In this document: in pieces, positions 8,768 through 17,275 of the stretch | How the letters are laid out: each line of letters begins with the position of its first letter | Numbering within the stretch: position 1 is the first letter of the stretch | Assembly (NCBI GenBank): GCA_021325355.1 | Contig: JAJPHI010000029.1 | Coordinates: 1-54,205, forward strand | Length of the DNA: 54,205 nucleotides | Reading direction: 5' to 3' | DNA from: Pseudomonadota bacterium | GTDB lineage: Bacteria > Desulfobacterota > Binatia > Binatales > Binataceae | Program-made: the position numbers and the translations under genes | Notes under the pieces: generated by a model | What the model was told of the DNA's origin: nothing | Seen by the model: only the letters and a program-made list of their open reading frames with translations | Databases searched by the model: none

Positions 8768-9358
8768 ATGAACGATCATCAGACGGAGTCGGCGGCAGCC
8801 TCGACCCGGTCGGCGGCTGGTTCCGCTCCGGCGCGCGAAGCGAGCGGCAGCTTCGAGGATGCGCTGGCGCGTGTCCTTCCGCCGCCGCGCCACGCGCCGC
8901 TGCGTGGTCTCTTTGAGCGTCTTTTCCTGGGTGATCATCGACGCGTCGAAGGTGATGCGCGTCGGGCAGTGGCATTCGACGGTTTTCGCAAGGACCTGTT
9001 CGACGAAAAGCGGGAACGCGATCGTCGCTACGGCACGGTGTATACGGTTACCGAGCAGCGCAATGCCTACCTGGTATGTCTCGAACTGCCGCGCCTGCTG
9101 CCGGTCTCCGGTCTGAGCGACAAACTGGCGCGACCACCCGAGATGCCGGACTACGACTGCAGGCTCGCGCTTGCCGGCAATGTCCTGGTCATCAAGGGCA
9201 GCGTCCCGACCGAAGATTTGCGTCGCCTTTCTTACGTGTCGAATTCATTCCCGGCCGATTTTATGACGCGTATCCCGTTCGCCACTCCGGTCACCGACTT
9301 CGTGCATCGAATCCGCGCGAAGAACCTCGAGGTGATCGTCTTCAAGCGCGAAGCGTAA
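8768..9358 (+). CDS. Divergent Hsp20 / alpha-crystallin-like protein
   Basis: 196 residues. The first 80 are Ala/Arg-rich and low in structure. From about residue 88 the strand pattern is that of an alpha-crystallin (Hsp20) domain: YTVTEQRNAYLVCLELPR, then LAGNVLVIKGSV, then the Phe-rich stretch and LEVIVFKREA at the end. The canonical A-x3-N-G-V-L signature is only loosely kept, and no C-terminal I-x-I motif follows, so normal oligomer assembly is doubtful. It could be an Hsp20-like or CS-fold protein with another job. It lies 33 nt before rimI on the same strand. A clear ribosome binding site is lacking. Confidence 0.6.
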   Translation: MNDHQTESAAASTRSAAGSAPAREASGSFEDALARVLPPPRHAPLRGLFERLFLGDHRRVEGDARRAVAFDGFRKDLFDEKRERDRRYGTVYTVTEQRNAYLVCLELPRLLPVSGLSDKLARPPEMPDYDCRLALAGNVLVIKGSVPTEDLRRLSYVSNSFPADFMTRIPFATPVTDFVHRIRAKNLEVIVFKREA

Positions 9359-9391
9359 GGCGAGGCCAGTCACGCCCTGTCAGCTACGGCT

Positions 9392-9877
9392 ATGGACCAA
9401 GCTTCTATGCAGTTCCGCTTACGCGATGCGACGAACGCGGATTTACCGCGCATCGTCGCGATCGAGCGCCGCGCCTTTGCGCATCCATGGGCCGAAGAAG
9501 CGTTCCATCGCGAACTGACCCTGTCGTTCTCGCGCATCGTGCTCGGCGTCACGGATCAGAATGATCTGGGAGGTTATTTGTGCCGTTGGCTGATCGCCGA
9601 TGAGTGCCACATCCTGAACGTCGCGGTGGATACGAAATACCGGCGACAGGGGCTCGGGGAGCTGTTGATGCGCGAGGCGATCGCCGAAGCGGTCGCGAAA
9701 CGTGTCGCCATAGTTACTCTAGAGGTGCGACGTTCCAATACCGCCGCCCGCTGCCTGTATCGCAAACTGGCATTTGAAGAACGACGTTTGAGAAAAAATT
9801 ACTATGGTCAGGGTGAGGATGCGATCGTTATGGAACGTCGCCTCACTCTAACAACAAAAAACAGAACGTCTTTTTGA
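9392..9877 (+). CDS. rimI: Ribosomal protein S18 alanine N-acetyltransferase (GNAT)
   Basis: 161 residues, a single GNAT domain. The acetyl-CoA loop is YRRQGLGELL, preceded by the strand ILNVAVDTKYR. The RimI-specific region LEVRRSNTAARCLYRKLAFE followed by RRLRKNYY and EDAIVME is well kept. It would acetylate the N-terminal Ala of S18. rimI often sits with tsaB/tsaD, which are absent here. An internal Met (residue 6, 9407) is an alternative start. The surrounding motif agreement makes RimI likely, though related GNATs cannot be excluded. Confidence 0.85.
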   Translation: MDQASMQFRLRDATNADLPRIVAIERRAFAHPWAEEAFHRELTLSFSRIVLGVTDQNDLGGYLCRWLIADECHILNVAVDTKYRRQGLGELLMREAIAEAVAKRVAIVTLEVRRSNTAARCLYRKLAFEERRLRKNYYGQGEDAIVMERRLTLTTKNRTSF

Positions 9878-9897
9878 CCGCGAATGGGGTTGGCTGG

Positions 9898-9930
9898 TTG
9901 ATTACAAAAATTCCCCGCCTATGTCATAAT
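9898..9930 (+). promoter_or_regulatory. Weak promoter-like sequence upstream of carD
   Basis: TTGATT (9898-9903) and TATGTC/CATAAT (9920-9930) lie in an AT-rich stretch between rimI and carD. Spacing to TATGTC is 16 nt and to CATAAT 21 nt, so neither pairing is ideal. It would give a leader of about 55-60 nt for carD. Confidence 0.3.
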
Positions 9931-9990
9931 GGTACCAGCCAGTCGGAGCTTGATCACTTGCGAGGTGCCGGTCAAACGCTCTGAAATCGA

Positions 9991-10515
9991 ATGGCGCAGA
10001 GTGACCCCGAGCCAATGAACTCAACGTCAACCTTCAAGAAGGGTGAGAAAGTCGTTTATCCCGCGCACGGTGTCGCTGTTATCGACGACATCCAGGTGCG
10101 CGTGATATCCGGGACCGAGCGGCGCTTCTATGTGCTGCGAATCCTCGGCGCCGAAAAGATGACCATCATGATCCCGACGGAGAACGTCGAAGCGGTCGGC
10201 CTCCGCCGGGTGATCGGCAAGGACACGGTGACCAAGATTTACAAAATTCTCCGGCAGAAGAAGGTCGAGGGGGACTCGCAGACCTGGAATCGGCGTTATC
10301 GCGAGTATACGGAAAAGATCAAGACCGGCTCACCGCTCGAAATCGCCAAGGTGCTCCGCGACCTGCTGGTACTGAAGAGCGACAAGGAGCTCTCGTTCGG
10401 CGAGCGCAAGATGCTCGATACCGCGCGCAGCCTCTTGGTGAAGGAACTTTCGATCGCCAAGGCTCATCCGGAAGAAAAAATCATGGAGGAGCTGCGGACG
10501 ATTTTCGCCAACTAA
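9991..10515 (+). CDS. CarD-family transcription regulator
   Basis: 174 residues. The N-terminal RNA polymerase-interacting (Tudor-like) domain shows the family hallmark FKKGEKVVYPAHGVAVIDDI. The rest is the helical DNA-binding domain (MLDTARSLLVKELSIAK). CarD/CdnL proteins bind the RNAP beta subunit and stabilise open promoter complexes, mainly at rRNA and other housekeeping promoters. ATGs at 9991 and 10015 are both possible starts; neither has a strong Shine-Dalgarno. It is followed by a strong terminator, then ispD, an order seen in several delta-type proteobacteria. The symbol is left blank because CarD and CdnL differ by length and partners. Confidence 0.93.
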   Translation: MAQSDPEPMNSTSTFKKGEKVVYPAHGVAVIDDIQVRVISGTERRFYVLRILGAEKMTIMIPTENVEAVGLRRVIGKDTVTKIYKILRQKKVEGDSQTWNRRYREYTEKIKTGSPLEIAKVLRDLLVLKSDKELSFGERKMLDTARSLLVKELSIAKAHPEEKIMEELRTIFAN

Positions 10516-10538
10516 GGAGGCCCTTACTCCTGCAGAAG

Positions 10539-10564
10539 AACCGCGAGTTGCTCGCGGTTTTTTT
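10539..10564 (+). terminator. Rho-independent terminator after carD
   Basis: A perfect 9-bp stem AACCGCGAG / CTCGCGGTT (10539-10547 with 10551-10559) has a 3-nt loop and runs into seven T residues (10558-10564). It begins 23 nt after the carD stop and 39 nt before ispD. This is the clearest terminator in the window. Confidence 0.92.
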
Positions 10565-10602
10565 GCGCCCACTTTCCAGCTTCTTCAAGGTAATACACCA
10601 CG

Positions 10603-11301
10603 ATGCGCGCCTCAGCTATCGTCGTCGCCGCCGGCAGCGGCACCCGTCTCGGCGCGAAGGTGCCCAAGGCCTTTGTCAAGCTCGGCGAAGCGACCCTGCT
10701 CGAATGGTCGCTGCGCATAATCGCGCAGGTCGGATCAATTGATGAGGTCGTCGTCGCCGTCCCGGCCGGGAGGGAAGCTGCGGCGCGCGACCTCGCACGG
10801 CCGCTTGCGCTCACCGTGCCGCTCAAGGTGGTGGCGGGCGGCCTCGAACGTCAAGATTCGGTTCGGCGGGCGCTCGCGCTTACCAGCAGCGAAGCGGAAC
10901 TGGTGGTGATTCATGACGCGGCCCGCCCCTTCGCGACGCCTGTGATGTTCGACGCAGTTCTCGAAGACGCGAGGCATCATGGGGGCGCGATCGTGGCGAT
11001 TCCGCTGGCGGACACGCTGAAACGCGTCGACAACGGACATATTCGGGAAACCGTTCCGCGGGCCGGGCTTTGGCTAGCGCAAACACCGCAGGCTTTTCGC
11101 CGCTCGCTGCTGGTCGAGGCCCATGACCGGGCCGCACGCACGGCTACCCTCGCCACCGATGATGCTGATCTCGTGGAACGTCTCGGCGGCAACGTCGTGG
11201 TTGTTCTGGGCAGCGCGAATAATCTCAAAATCACCACCCCTGAGGATCTCCGGCTAGCGCAGGCCTGGCTTGCGGCTGAGCCGCCTACGGCTCGAACCTG
11301 A
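10603..11301 (+). CDS. ispD: 2-C-methyl-D-erythritol 4-phosphate cytidylyltransferase
   Basis: 232 residues, the normal IspD length. It joins CTP and MEP to give CDP-methylerythritol in the non-mevalonate isoprenoid pathway. The nucleotide-binding loop AIVVAAGSGTRLG is at 5-17. VIHDAARPFATP, the TPQAFR motif (LWLAQTPQAFRR) and the ending NLKITTPEDLRLAQ are diagnostic. The usual partner ispF does not follow; the next gene is an unrelated secreted protein on the other strand. Two hairpins overlap the 3' end. Confidence 0.95.
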   Translation: MRASAIVVAAGSGTRLGAKVPKAFVKLGEATLLEWSLRIIAQVGSIDEVVVAVPAGREAAARDLARPLALTVPLKVVAGGLERQDSVRRALALTSSEAELVVIHDAARPFATPVMFDAVLEDARHHGGAIVAIPLADTLKRVDNGHIRETVPRAGLWLAQTPQAFRRSLLVEAHDRAARTATLATDDADLVERLGGNVVVVLGSANNLKITTPEDLRLAQAWLAAEPPTART

Positions 11302-11320
11302 CCCAAGCGTGCGGGTCAGG
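11278..11320. repeat. Two consecutive hairpins at the 3' end of ispD
   Basis: GAGCCG-ccta-CGGCTC (11278-11293) is followed by CCTGACCC-8 nt-GGGTCAGG (11297-11320), the second spanning the ispD stop. There is no T-run. They may end or protect the ispD transcript, or mark an old junction; this is inference. Confidence 0.4.
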
Positions 11321-11390
11321 AGCCAGGGTGCGACCGGAAGTCGGGCGCGTTTCCGCCTTTCCTATTTGCGGACGCGGTTCCGGATGCCCT

Positions 11391-12527
11391 CTATTGGGCG
11401 CGGAACCACGTCGTATAGGCGAGATGATTGGCGCCGGTTGTCGTCGTACCGAGGAAGAAGCCGATCATCGTGTTGGCGGAATTGGGAAAACCCGTCGTCG
11501 TATAATGGACGGCATCGGCGGTGAAGTCCGACCGCGGCCAGACCAATCCTTCGGAGTTGGGCGTATTCGCTGACGCCCATTGATAGCCGCCCCAGGACAG
11601 CACCGGCGCTACCGAATACAACAGATCACCGGCGGTGCTGTCCTGGGGACCGCCGTTGTCGGCCTGCGTTATCTGAGCGCGAATCAAGAACTGCACTGAC
11701 CACGCCGATTCGTAGGCCCACGGTTCATTGTTGGGCGGATCCTGCGGCCAGTTCCATCCGGCATACGCGCGCGAATAGAGATACATGATCTTCAGGTTGG
11801 GGAATTTCTTTTTCAGGTCGCGAATCAGAATCCCGGTTTTATTCTCGGCAAAGCAAACGGCCAGTTGGTTCTGGGCCGAGGTGCACATCGGCGTGGTAAG
11901 GTCGGCCATACTGGTGTTGCCGCCGGCGACAACTTCCATGACCGCAGCCTCGACCTGACGGTCAACGAGGCCGTTGTTGGTCACCTCCGACTCGCAGTTC
12001 GTCCATAATGTGCCGCTCGGGTAGGCCTGCACGTATTGCTCTGGTCCGGCCCCTTGATACGCGCAATCGGCGAATGCGACGGCTGGATTGACCGTCGGAT
12101 TGGGGCCCTGCTGGTCCTGCCAGAAGACCTGGTTGGCGGTGCCCGCGACGCAGTTTTGAGGCAGCGCTGTCACGCCGCCGGCCTGCGCCAGTCCGGTACA
12201 GGTCTGTTGCATGGTGACCGACGGTCCGAGCTCGACCAAGCCTATTTTGCCCGTACCTCCTTCAAGGCAGGTTCCTACCGGGGCGCGGCCGTTCTGGCAG
12301 ATCGGAACGATGGAGGCCGAGGTCGCCTGAAGCTTGGCATCATGCGCTGCAGAGATCTGGCTGAGAACGTTCGATCCGCCATACAGACCCATCGGGAAGC
12401 TTTGCGCGCCCGGGGTATAGAAAGAGGTTGGCGTATCGATGACGGCGGTCGCCGTAAATTGCGCGAAAGCTGGAGAGCATAAACCTGTTATGGCCAGTAC
12501 CACCGCGACCTGCAATCGCAACTTCAT
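11391..12527 (-). CDS. Secreted SGNH-hydrolase-like protein
   Basis: 378 residues with a cleavable signal peptide (about 1-22, ending SPAFAQ). I recognise it by pattern as an extracellular SGNH-like family found in soil bacteria. KIGLVELGPSVTMQQ (94-108) stands where relatives have a G-x-S nucleophile block, so Ser103 is the candidate nucleophile. FPNLKIMYLYSRAYAG is the central strand-turn block. WAYESAWSVQFLI and APVLSWGGYQWA follow. The C-terminal DAVH (Asp338, His341) fits the Asp-x-x-His pair. Several Cys residues (77, 87, 110 and others) suggest disulphides outside the cytoplasm. The substrate is unknown; ester or glycan deacetylation is inference. AAGGAG lies 11 nt before the ATG. It is divergent from the propeller gene at 12869. 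Confidence 0.7.
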   Translation of the reverse strand: MKLRLQVAVVLAITGLCSPAFAQFTATAVIDTPTSFYTPGAQSFPMGLYGGSNVLSQISAAHDAKLQATSASIVPICQNGRAPVGTCLEGGTGKIGLVELGPSVTMQQTCTGLAQAGGVTALPQNCVAGTANQVFWQDQQGPNPTVNPAVAFADCAYQGAGPEQYVQAYPSGTLWTNCESEVTNNGLVDRQVEAAVMEVVAGGNTSMADLTTPMCTSAQNQLAVCFAENKTGILIRDLKKKFPNLKIMYLYSRAYAGWNWPQDPPNNEPWAYESAWSVQFLIRAQITQADNGGPQDSTAGDLLYSVAPVLSWGGYQWASANTPNSEGLVWPRSDFTADAVHYTTTGFPNSANTMIGFFLGTTTTGANHLAYTTWFRAQ

Positions 12528-12868
12528 TGCCCTCAGAACTCCTTTGCAAGGTCGCTCACGCTTGTCGGACGAGCGCCTCGAAGAACCTTGGCAACAACCT
12601 AGTCGCCGAGCGAGGTTATTGCAACTAATTTACGCTGAATTTTGCATCGTTTGGCTTATCGGGAGGACCAACCAACTGACCGCGGCATGCCGAAGCAGCG
12701 GGCTTGCTATCCGCGACAATCGGCTATCCGCGTATCAGGAGTGTTCGCAAAAGTCACGGCAAGTGTTCTATATGTTTACCTGGGCGGCGAAATATTGCAG
12801 CTAGAGCTTAACTGTTCCCAGCAGTAGGATCGTTGCCGGCGTTGGATCAAGAGAGGAGCACGTGGGCA
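12528..12868. other. Divergent intergenic region of about 340 nt, relatively AT-rich
   Basis: This stretch separates the SGNH-like gene (leftward) from the propeller/TonB-receptor pair (rightward). It is clearly richer in A/T than the flanks and should hold both promoters. I find no convincing -35/-10 pair, no RNA gene and no conserved small ORF. GAGAGGAG at 12851-12858 is the likely ribosome binding site of the next gene. Confidence 0.6.
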
Positions 12869-14602
12869 ATGTTTCCTAAGCAGTTACGCCCCGCTGGGCT
12901 TGCAGCACTAATCGCTTTCGTAATCGGTGCGGGGTCGACGTTACAGACGCGGCCCTTGCGGGTCATCCTCAGTACGCCGTCCGCCGAAGGCGCGCAGATA
13001 CCAACGGTCTGGACCTATCGTGGCGATAATCTGCGGAGCGGCGTGAATTCAAGCGAAACCATCCTGACGCCGTCCAACGTTAACCAAAATAGCTTCGGAC
13101 TCTTATTCAAGGTCAGCGTCAATGGCGCCATCTTTGCCCAGCCGCTGTATGTTCCCGGCGTTACTATCAAGGGAGTCGTCCACAACGTCGTCTTTGTCGT
13201 CACCGAGCAGGACAACATCTACGCGTTCGATGCGGACAAGGCCGGCCCTGCGCTCTGGGGCAAGAGTCTGCTGCGCACGGGCGAGCAGCCGATCAGCCAG
13301 ACCGACGTCGAATGCGGCGACTGCCCGCAGTACGGAATCACTTCGACTCCGGTAATTGACCAGGCTACCGGGACGATCTACGTCGTTGCGCGCAGTAAAC
13401 TGCCGGGCAATCCCAACCAGTACTTCGCGCGCCTTCACGCGCTCCCGCTGACCGGACCGACCAATGGCGAAAGACCGCATTTCCCGATCACCATTTCCGC
13501 CAGCGTGCTGGGTACCGGCGACGGCAATATCGACGGTGTGGTTTCGTTCGATCCGTTGCGCAACGGTCAACGAGCGGCGCTGCTCGAAACGCAGGTGGCC
13601 AAAAAAGAGATTTACGTGGCTTTTGCTTCAGACTGCGATAATCCCGAATACTTCGGTTGGGTGCTGGCCTACGACCCGACAACCGGCCAGCAGACCGGCG
13701 TTTTTAACGCCAGTCCGAACGGGCTCGACGGCGGCATCTGGGAGGCCGGCAATGGCCTGACTGAGGACGGCTCCGGAAACATCTATATGCCGATCGCAAA
13801 CGGCGACTACGATCCCGCCTCCAGTGATTATGGCGACAGTTTTGTGCGGCTGGTTCCGGTGGGCGCCCCGTCCGGAGCCATGACTATCGCCGATTCCTTC
13901 ACGCCGTCCTACGAATGTTTCCTCGAAGTGAACGACCTCGATATCGGCTCTTACGGCAGTCTCCTGATTCCACAGAGTGGCGGTCCGGATCTGCTGGTGG
14001 GTGGTGACAAATACGGAACTCTCTACCTGCTCAACACGAGCGATCTAGGCGGCGGTCCAACCCCCGTCACGTGCGAGCCGCCTCAGCCCTTTCCGAAACC
14101 GCGGGCGGCGCCGCCGGAGTGCAACAGCGGCCTCTCACTTCCCGAATGCGTCATCGACGGCCCCGCCAATCTGAATCAATTGTTCGGCTCGCCGGTGTAC
14201 TGGAACGGCAAACTGTACGTGGTGGCGGACGCCGCCTATCCGGAGGCCTTCGGCCTCACGAACGGCCTGTTATCAACCACGCCGGTCGATCAGGTGCCGA
14301 TAACGATCAGTTTCGTTAAGACCTCCCACGGCGCCGAGCCGGTGATCTCCTCCAACGGCAACAACAGCGGCATCCTCTGGGTTTCGGACGACGCTCTCTA
14401 CGGGCAGACGAATGGCGGTCAGGCGCTGCTTTACGCTTTCGACGCAACCAACCTGAGCAACTTCCTCTACGCCAATAACCAGAACGCGGCGCGCGATAAC
14501 CCGGGTCCTTCGGTCAAGTTTGCCGTGCCGACCGTGGTCAATGGCAAAGTCTATCTGGGGACCCAAACTGGGCTTGCGGTTTATGGTTTACTGAGTCAGT
14601 GA
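12869..14602 (+). CDS. Secreted PQQ-like beta-propeller repeat protein
   Basis: 577 residues from the ATG at 12869, chosen over a TTG 12 codons upstream because GAGAGGAG lies 10 nt before it. A hydrophobic N-terminal segment (about 8-25) is a signal peptide or anchor. The body is a propeller of the PQQ-repeat type: VWTYRGDNLRSGVNSSET at the start, then QPLYVPGV, NVVFVVTEQDNIYAFDAD, ITSTPVIDQATGTIYVVARS, KYGTLYLLN and GKVYLGTQTGLAVYGL at the end. Such proteins are exported and may be quinoprotein-like or purely structural. No PQQ-ligand set or heme motif is obvious, so enzymatic activity is not claimed. Its stop overlaps the receptor start by 4 nt (GTGA), implying coupled translation. Confidence 0.8.
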   Translation: MFPKQLRPAGLAALIAFVIGAGSTLQTRPLRVILSTPSAEGAQIPTVWTYRGDNLRSGVNSSETILTPSNVNQNSFGLLFKVSVNGAIFAQPLYVPGVTIKGVVHNVVFVVTEQDNIYAFDADKAGPALWGKSLLRTGEQPISQTDVECGDCPQYGITSTPVIDQATGTIYVVARSKLPGNPNQYFARLHALPLTGPTNGERPHFPITISASVLGTGDGNIDGVVSFDPLRNGQRAALLETQVAKKEIYVAFASDCDNPEYFGWVLAYDPTTGQQTGVFNASPNGLDGGIWEAGNGLTEDGSGNIYMPIANGDYDPASSDYGDSFVRLVPVGAPSGAMTIADSFTPSYECFLEVNDLDIGSYGSLLIPQSGGPDLLVGGDKYGTLYLLNTSDLGGGPTPVTCEPPQPFPKPRAAPPECNSGLSLPECVIDGPANLNQLFGSPVYWNGKLYVVADAAYPEAFGLTNGLLSTTPVDQVPITISFVKTSHGAEPVISSNGNNSGILWVSDDALYGQTNGGQALLYAFDATNLSNFLYANNQNAARDNPGPSVKFAVPTVVNGKVYLGTQTGLAVYGLLSQ

Positions 14603-17160
14603 CCGAATCGCGAGAGGCGCGCGGCGTGCCGGGCTCAGCCGGCCGATCGATTTGCATCGTAACAGACGATCGGGCTCGCCGCGCGTCAGCGGGGCATTGC
14701 GGCGCCTGTGCGCGCCGCAGAGGGCGGAGCGAACGCCGGCTTCGGCGCGCGCGGTTCAGTTGCGCGGGCGCCGCGCTTCCCGCTGCTGCATACCTGCTCG
14801 CGACCGCTATCCTGATTCATTTCCTTGGCTCGGCCGAGGCGGCGGCGCGCTCCTCGCGGCCTGTGGTTTTCGGCACCGTGGCCGATACCCTGGGCCATCC
14901 TGTGGGCGCGGCCGAGCTCATCCTGTTCAACGCTACCGGACGTCGGGTAGCCACGACGCGGAGCGACGCGCGCGGCCATTTCAGCTTTTCCGGACTGCCT
15001 CCCGGCACGTATGAACTGCGCGTTCGCCACGCGGGTTTTGAATTGCTGGTGACCCACGTCGGCGTCGGCGGCGGGACTCGGCCGCATCCGCTGTCCCTCG
15101 CGATGGCGAGCAGCGCGCCCTTGACGGTGGCGGTCACGGCGCAACTCGACGCGGCGCGCAACGCGCTGTCGCCGGAAACCGGCAGCAGCGCCTATCGCTT
15201 CGACCAGCGCGCCATCCAGCTTCTGCCCGCGGGCGCGAACACGACGACCAGCCTGATGCTCGCGCAGGCGCCCGGGGTCAGCGCCGACGCCTACGGGCAG
15301 GGTCAGGATCAGCTCCATATCCACGGCGAAAACGGCGGCGGACTGCAGTACCGGATCAATGGGATTTTCCTGCCCGCTGCCGTCTCGAGCTACGGCGAGA
15401 TCTTCAGTCCGCGTTTCATGCGCGACGTGACCCTGCTTACAGGGACGCTGCCCGCTCAATTCGGTTACCGTACAGAAGGAGTGGTCGACGTTACGACAAA
15501 GGACGGCTGCGTCGACGGTGGACGTGACAACAGCAATCTCGAATTTTTCGGCGGCCAGCGGGTGACGCTTCAGCCCAGTTTCGAGATCGGCGGATGTCGC
15601 GGGCGCCTCAGTTACTATATCGGCGGTTTCTATCTGCAGAGTACTCTGGGATTGCAATCGCCGACCGCGAGTCCTTCGCCGCGCCACGATCAAACCTACC
15701 AGGGACAGGAATTCGGCAGCTTCTCGTATCTGATCGATTCACATACCCGGCTCTCGCTCTTCAGCGGGCTTGCGGTCAACAGCTTCCAGATTCCCCCGGA
15801 GCCCGACCTTCTGCCGGAATTCACCCTCGCAGGGGTAAGTCATTTTCCCTCGGTTGAGACTGCCGACAGTGAAATCGAGCAGTCCTATTACAATATGCTC
15901 GCCCTGCAGGGCTCTCCGGATGAGGCATTCACTTATCAACTGGCATTCTTTGACTTCTACTACGCGCTGAATTTTTATCCTGATCGGATCGGCGACCTGA
16001 TTTATGACGGGGTTGCGGCGCGCATTTTTCAAAGCGACTTCATCAATGGCCTGCAGGAGGATACCAGTTACCAGCTCGGAACCGACCATACGGTGCGCGC
16101 CGGGTTTTATCTGAGCGGCGAGACCCTCGCACTTGACGATCACGCGCTTACGTTTCCGACCGTGGGTGGCGTTCAGTCGAGCGAGGTCCCGATCCGGATC
16201 GTCGACGACAACAATCAGGTTGCCTGGGTTGTCGGTCTGTACGGGCAGGATGAATGGCGACCGCTGCCGAATCTGGTCGTAAACGGCGGCCTGCGATGGG
16301 ATTGGGTGGCGGCGTTCCTGACGCAGAATCAGCTCAGCCCGCGGCTCGGCGCGGATTACCGGATCCTGCCCGGAACCCGTCTGCACGCGGGCTATGCGCG
16401 TTATTTCAAGCTGCCGCCCTTCAACTCGGTGGAACTCGACACGGTCGAGAAATTTGCCGACACCACCAACGCCGCACCGGTCAATGGCGGCAACGATCGC
16501 GTGTCGGCCGAACGGGACGATTATTTTGATATCGGCGCCGAGCAGACGCTCATCCGGGGCGTTACACTGGCGACCGACGGCTTTTTCAAGTTCGGCCATG
16601 ATCAGCTCGATCTGGCGCAGTTTGCCGGAACGCAGGTGGTGGCGCCGCTTAACTATCGCGCGAGCAGAGGCTGGGGTTCAGACTTGAGCCTCAGCGGACA
16701 GCGGGGCGATTTTTCCGGCTATTTCAATTTCTCGTACGCCGTGCTCGAGGCACGCAATATCAGCGCCGGCCAATTCCTCGCCGATGATGCCGACGAGATA
16801 AACTACATTGCCCGGCATTTTATCCTCCTCGATGACAACCAGGAATTCACCTCCTCGTGGGGCCTCGCCTATAAACTCTTAGGCTTCGTGGTAAGCACAG
16901 ACGGCACATGGGGCAGCGGATACCGGCGCGGTTTCGCCAATAAGGCCGAGCTGTCACCGGGACTGCAATTCAATCTGGCTGTCATGCGAACCCTGGACGT
17001 GCCGAATATCGGCAGTATCGAAAGCCGCTTCACGGTGATCGATCTCTTCGATCACACCTACCAGATTCGCAACGGCACCGGCCTTGGCGTCTTCTCGCCG
17101 CAGTATGCGCCGCGGCGCGCGGTTTACGGCGGGATCAAGGTGCCGCTCGGACGGCTCTAG
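14599..17160 (+). CDS. TonB-dependent outer-membrane receptor with carboxypeptidase-regulatory-like N-domain
   Basis: 853 residues from a GTG overlapping the previous stop. The first 50 residues are Arg-rich and the true start may be later. A hydrophobic export segment is at about 58-82. Residues 87-170 form a CarboxypepD_reg-type Ig-like domain (VFGTVADTLGHPVGAAELIL ... FSGLPPGTYELRV). The plug runs about 205-302 (LLPAGANTTTSLMLAQAPGV ... LPAQFGYRTEGVVDVTTK). The rest is a 22-strand-type barrel with repeated aromatic turns. It ends in ...PLGRL rather than the usual terminal Phe. A strict TonB box is not evident. Receptors of this build import large ligands such as glycans, peptides or metal chelates with TonB energy; the cargo is unknown. 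It is coupled to the propeller gene. Confidence 0.87.
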   Translation: MTESREARGVPGSAGRSICIVTDDRARRASAGHCGACARRRGRSERRLRRARFSCAGAALPAAAYLLATAILIHFLGSAEAAARSSRPVVFGTVADTLGHPVGAAELILFNATGRRVATTRSDARGHFSFSGLPPGTYELRVRHAGFELLVTHVGVGGGTRPHPLSLAMASSAPLTVAVTAQLDAARNALSPETGSSAYRFDQRAIQLLPAGANTTTSLMLAQAPGVSADAYGQGQDQLHIHGENGGGLQYRINGIFLPAAVSSYGEIFSPRFMRDVTLLTGTLPAQFGYRTEGVVDVTTKDGCVDGGRDNSNLEFFGGQRVTLQPSFEIGGCRGRLSYYIGGFYLQSTLGLQSPTASPSPRHDQTYQGQEFGSFSYLIDSHTRLSLFSGLAVNSFQIPPEPDLLPEFTLAGVSHFPSVETADSEIEQSYYNMLALQGSPDEAFTYQLAFFDFYYALNFYPDRIGDLIYDGVAARIFQSDFINGLQEDTSYQLGTDHTVRAGFYLSGETLALDDHALTFPTVGGVQSSEVPIRIVDDNNQVAWVVGLYGQDEWRPLPNLVVNGGLRWDWVAAFLTQNQLSPRLGADYRILPGTRLHAGYARYFKLPPFNSVELDTVEKFADTTNAAPVNGGNDRVSAERDDYFDIGAEQTLIRGVTLATDGFFKFGHDQLDLAQFAGTQVVAPLNYRASRGWGSDLSLSGQRGDFSGYFNFSYAVLEARNISAGQFLADDADEINYIARHFILLDDNQEFTSSWGLAYKLLGFVVSTDGTWGSGYRRGFANKAELSPGLQFNLAVMRTLDVPNIGSIESRFTVIDLFDHTYQIRNGTGLGVFSPQYAPRRAVYGGIKVPLGRL

Positions 17161-17275
17161 GGCGGCGCGGCCGATCGTTCACCGGTCCGCCCTCCGCGCC
17201 GACGTTTGACAACCGTCCAGTCACGTCGGATAACCCCTTGAGAAACGCAAACTTCGACCGATTGGAGGTCGGGCC

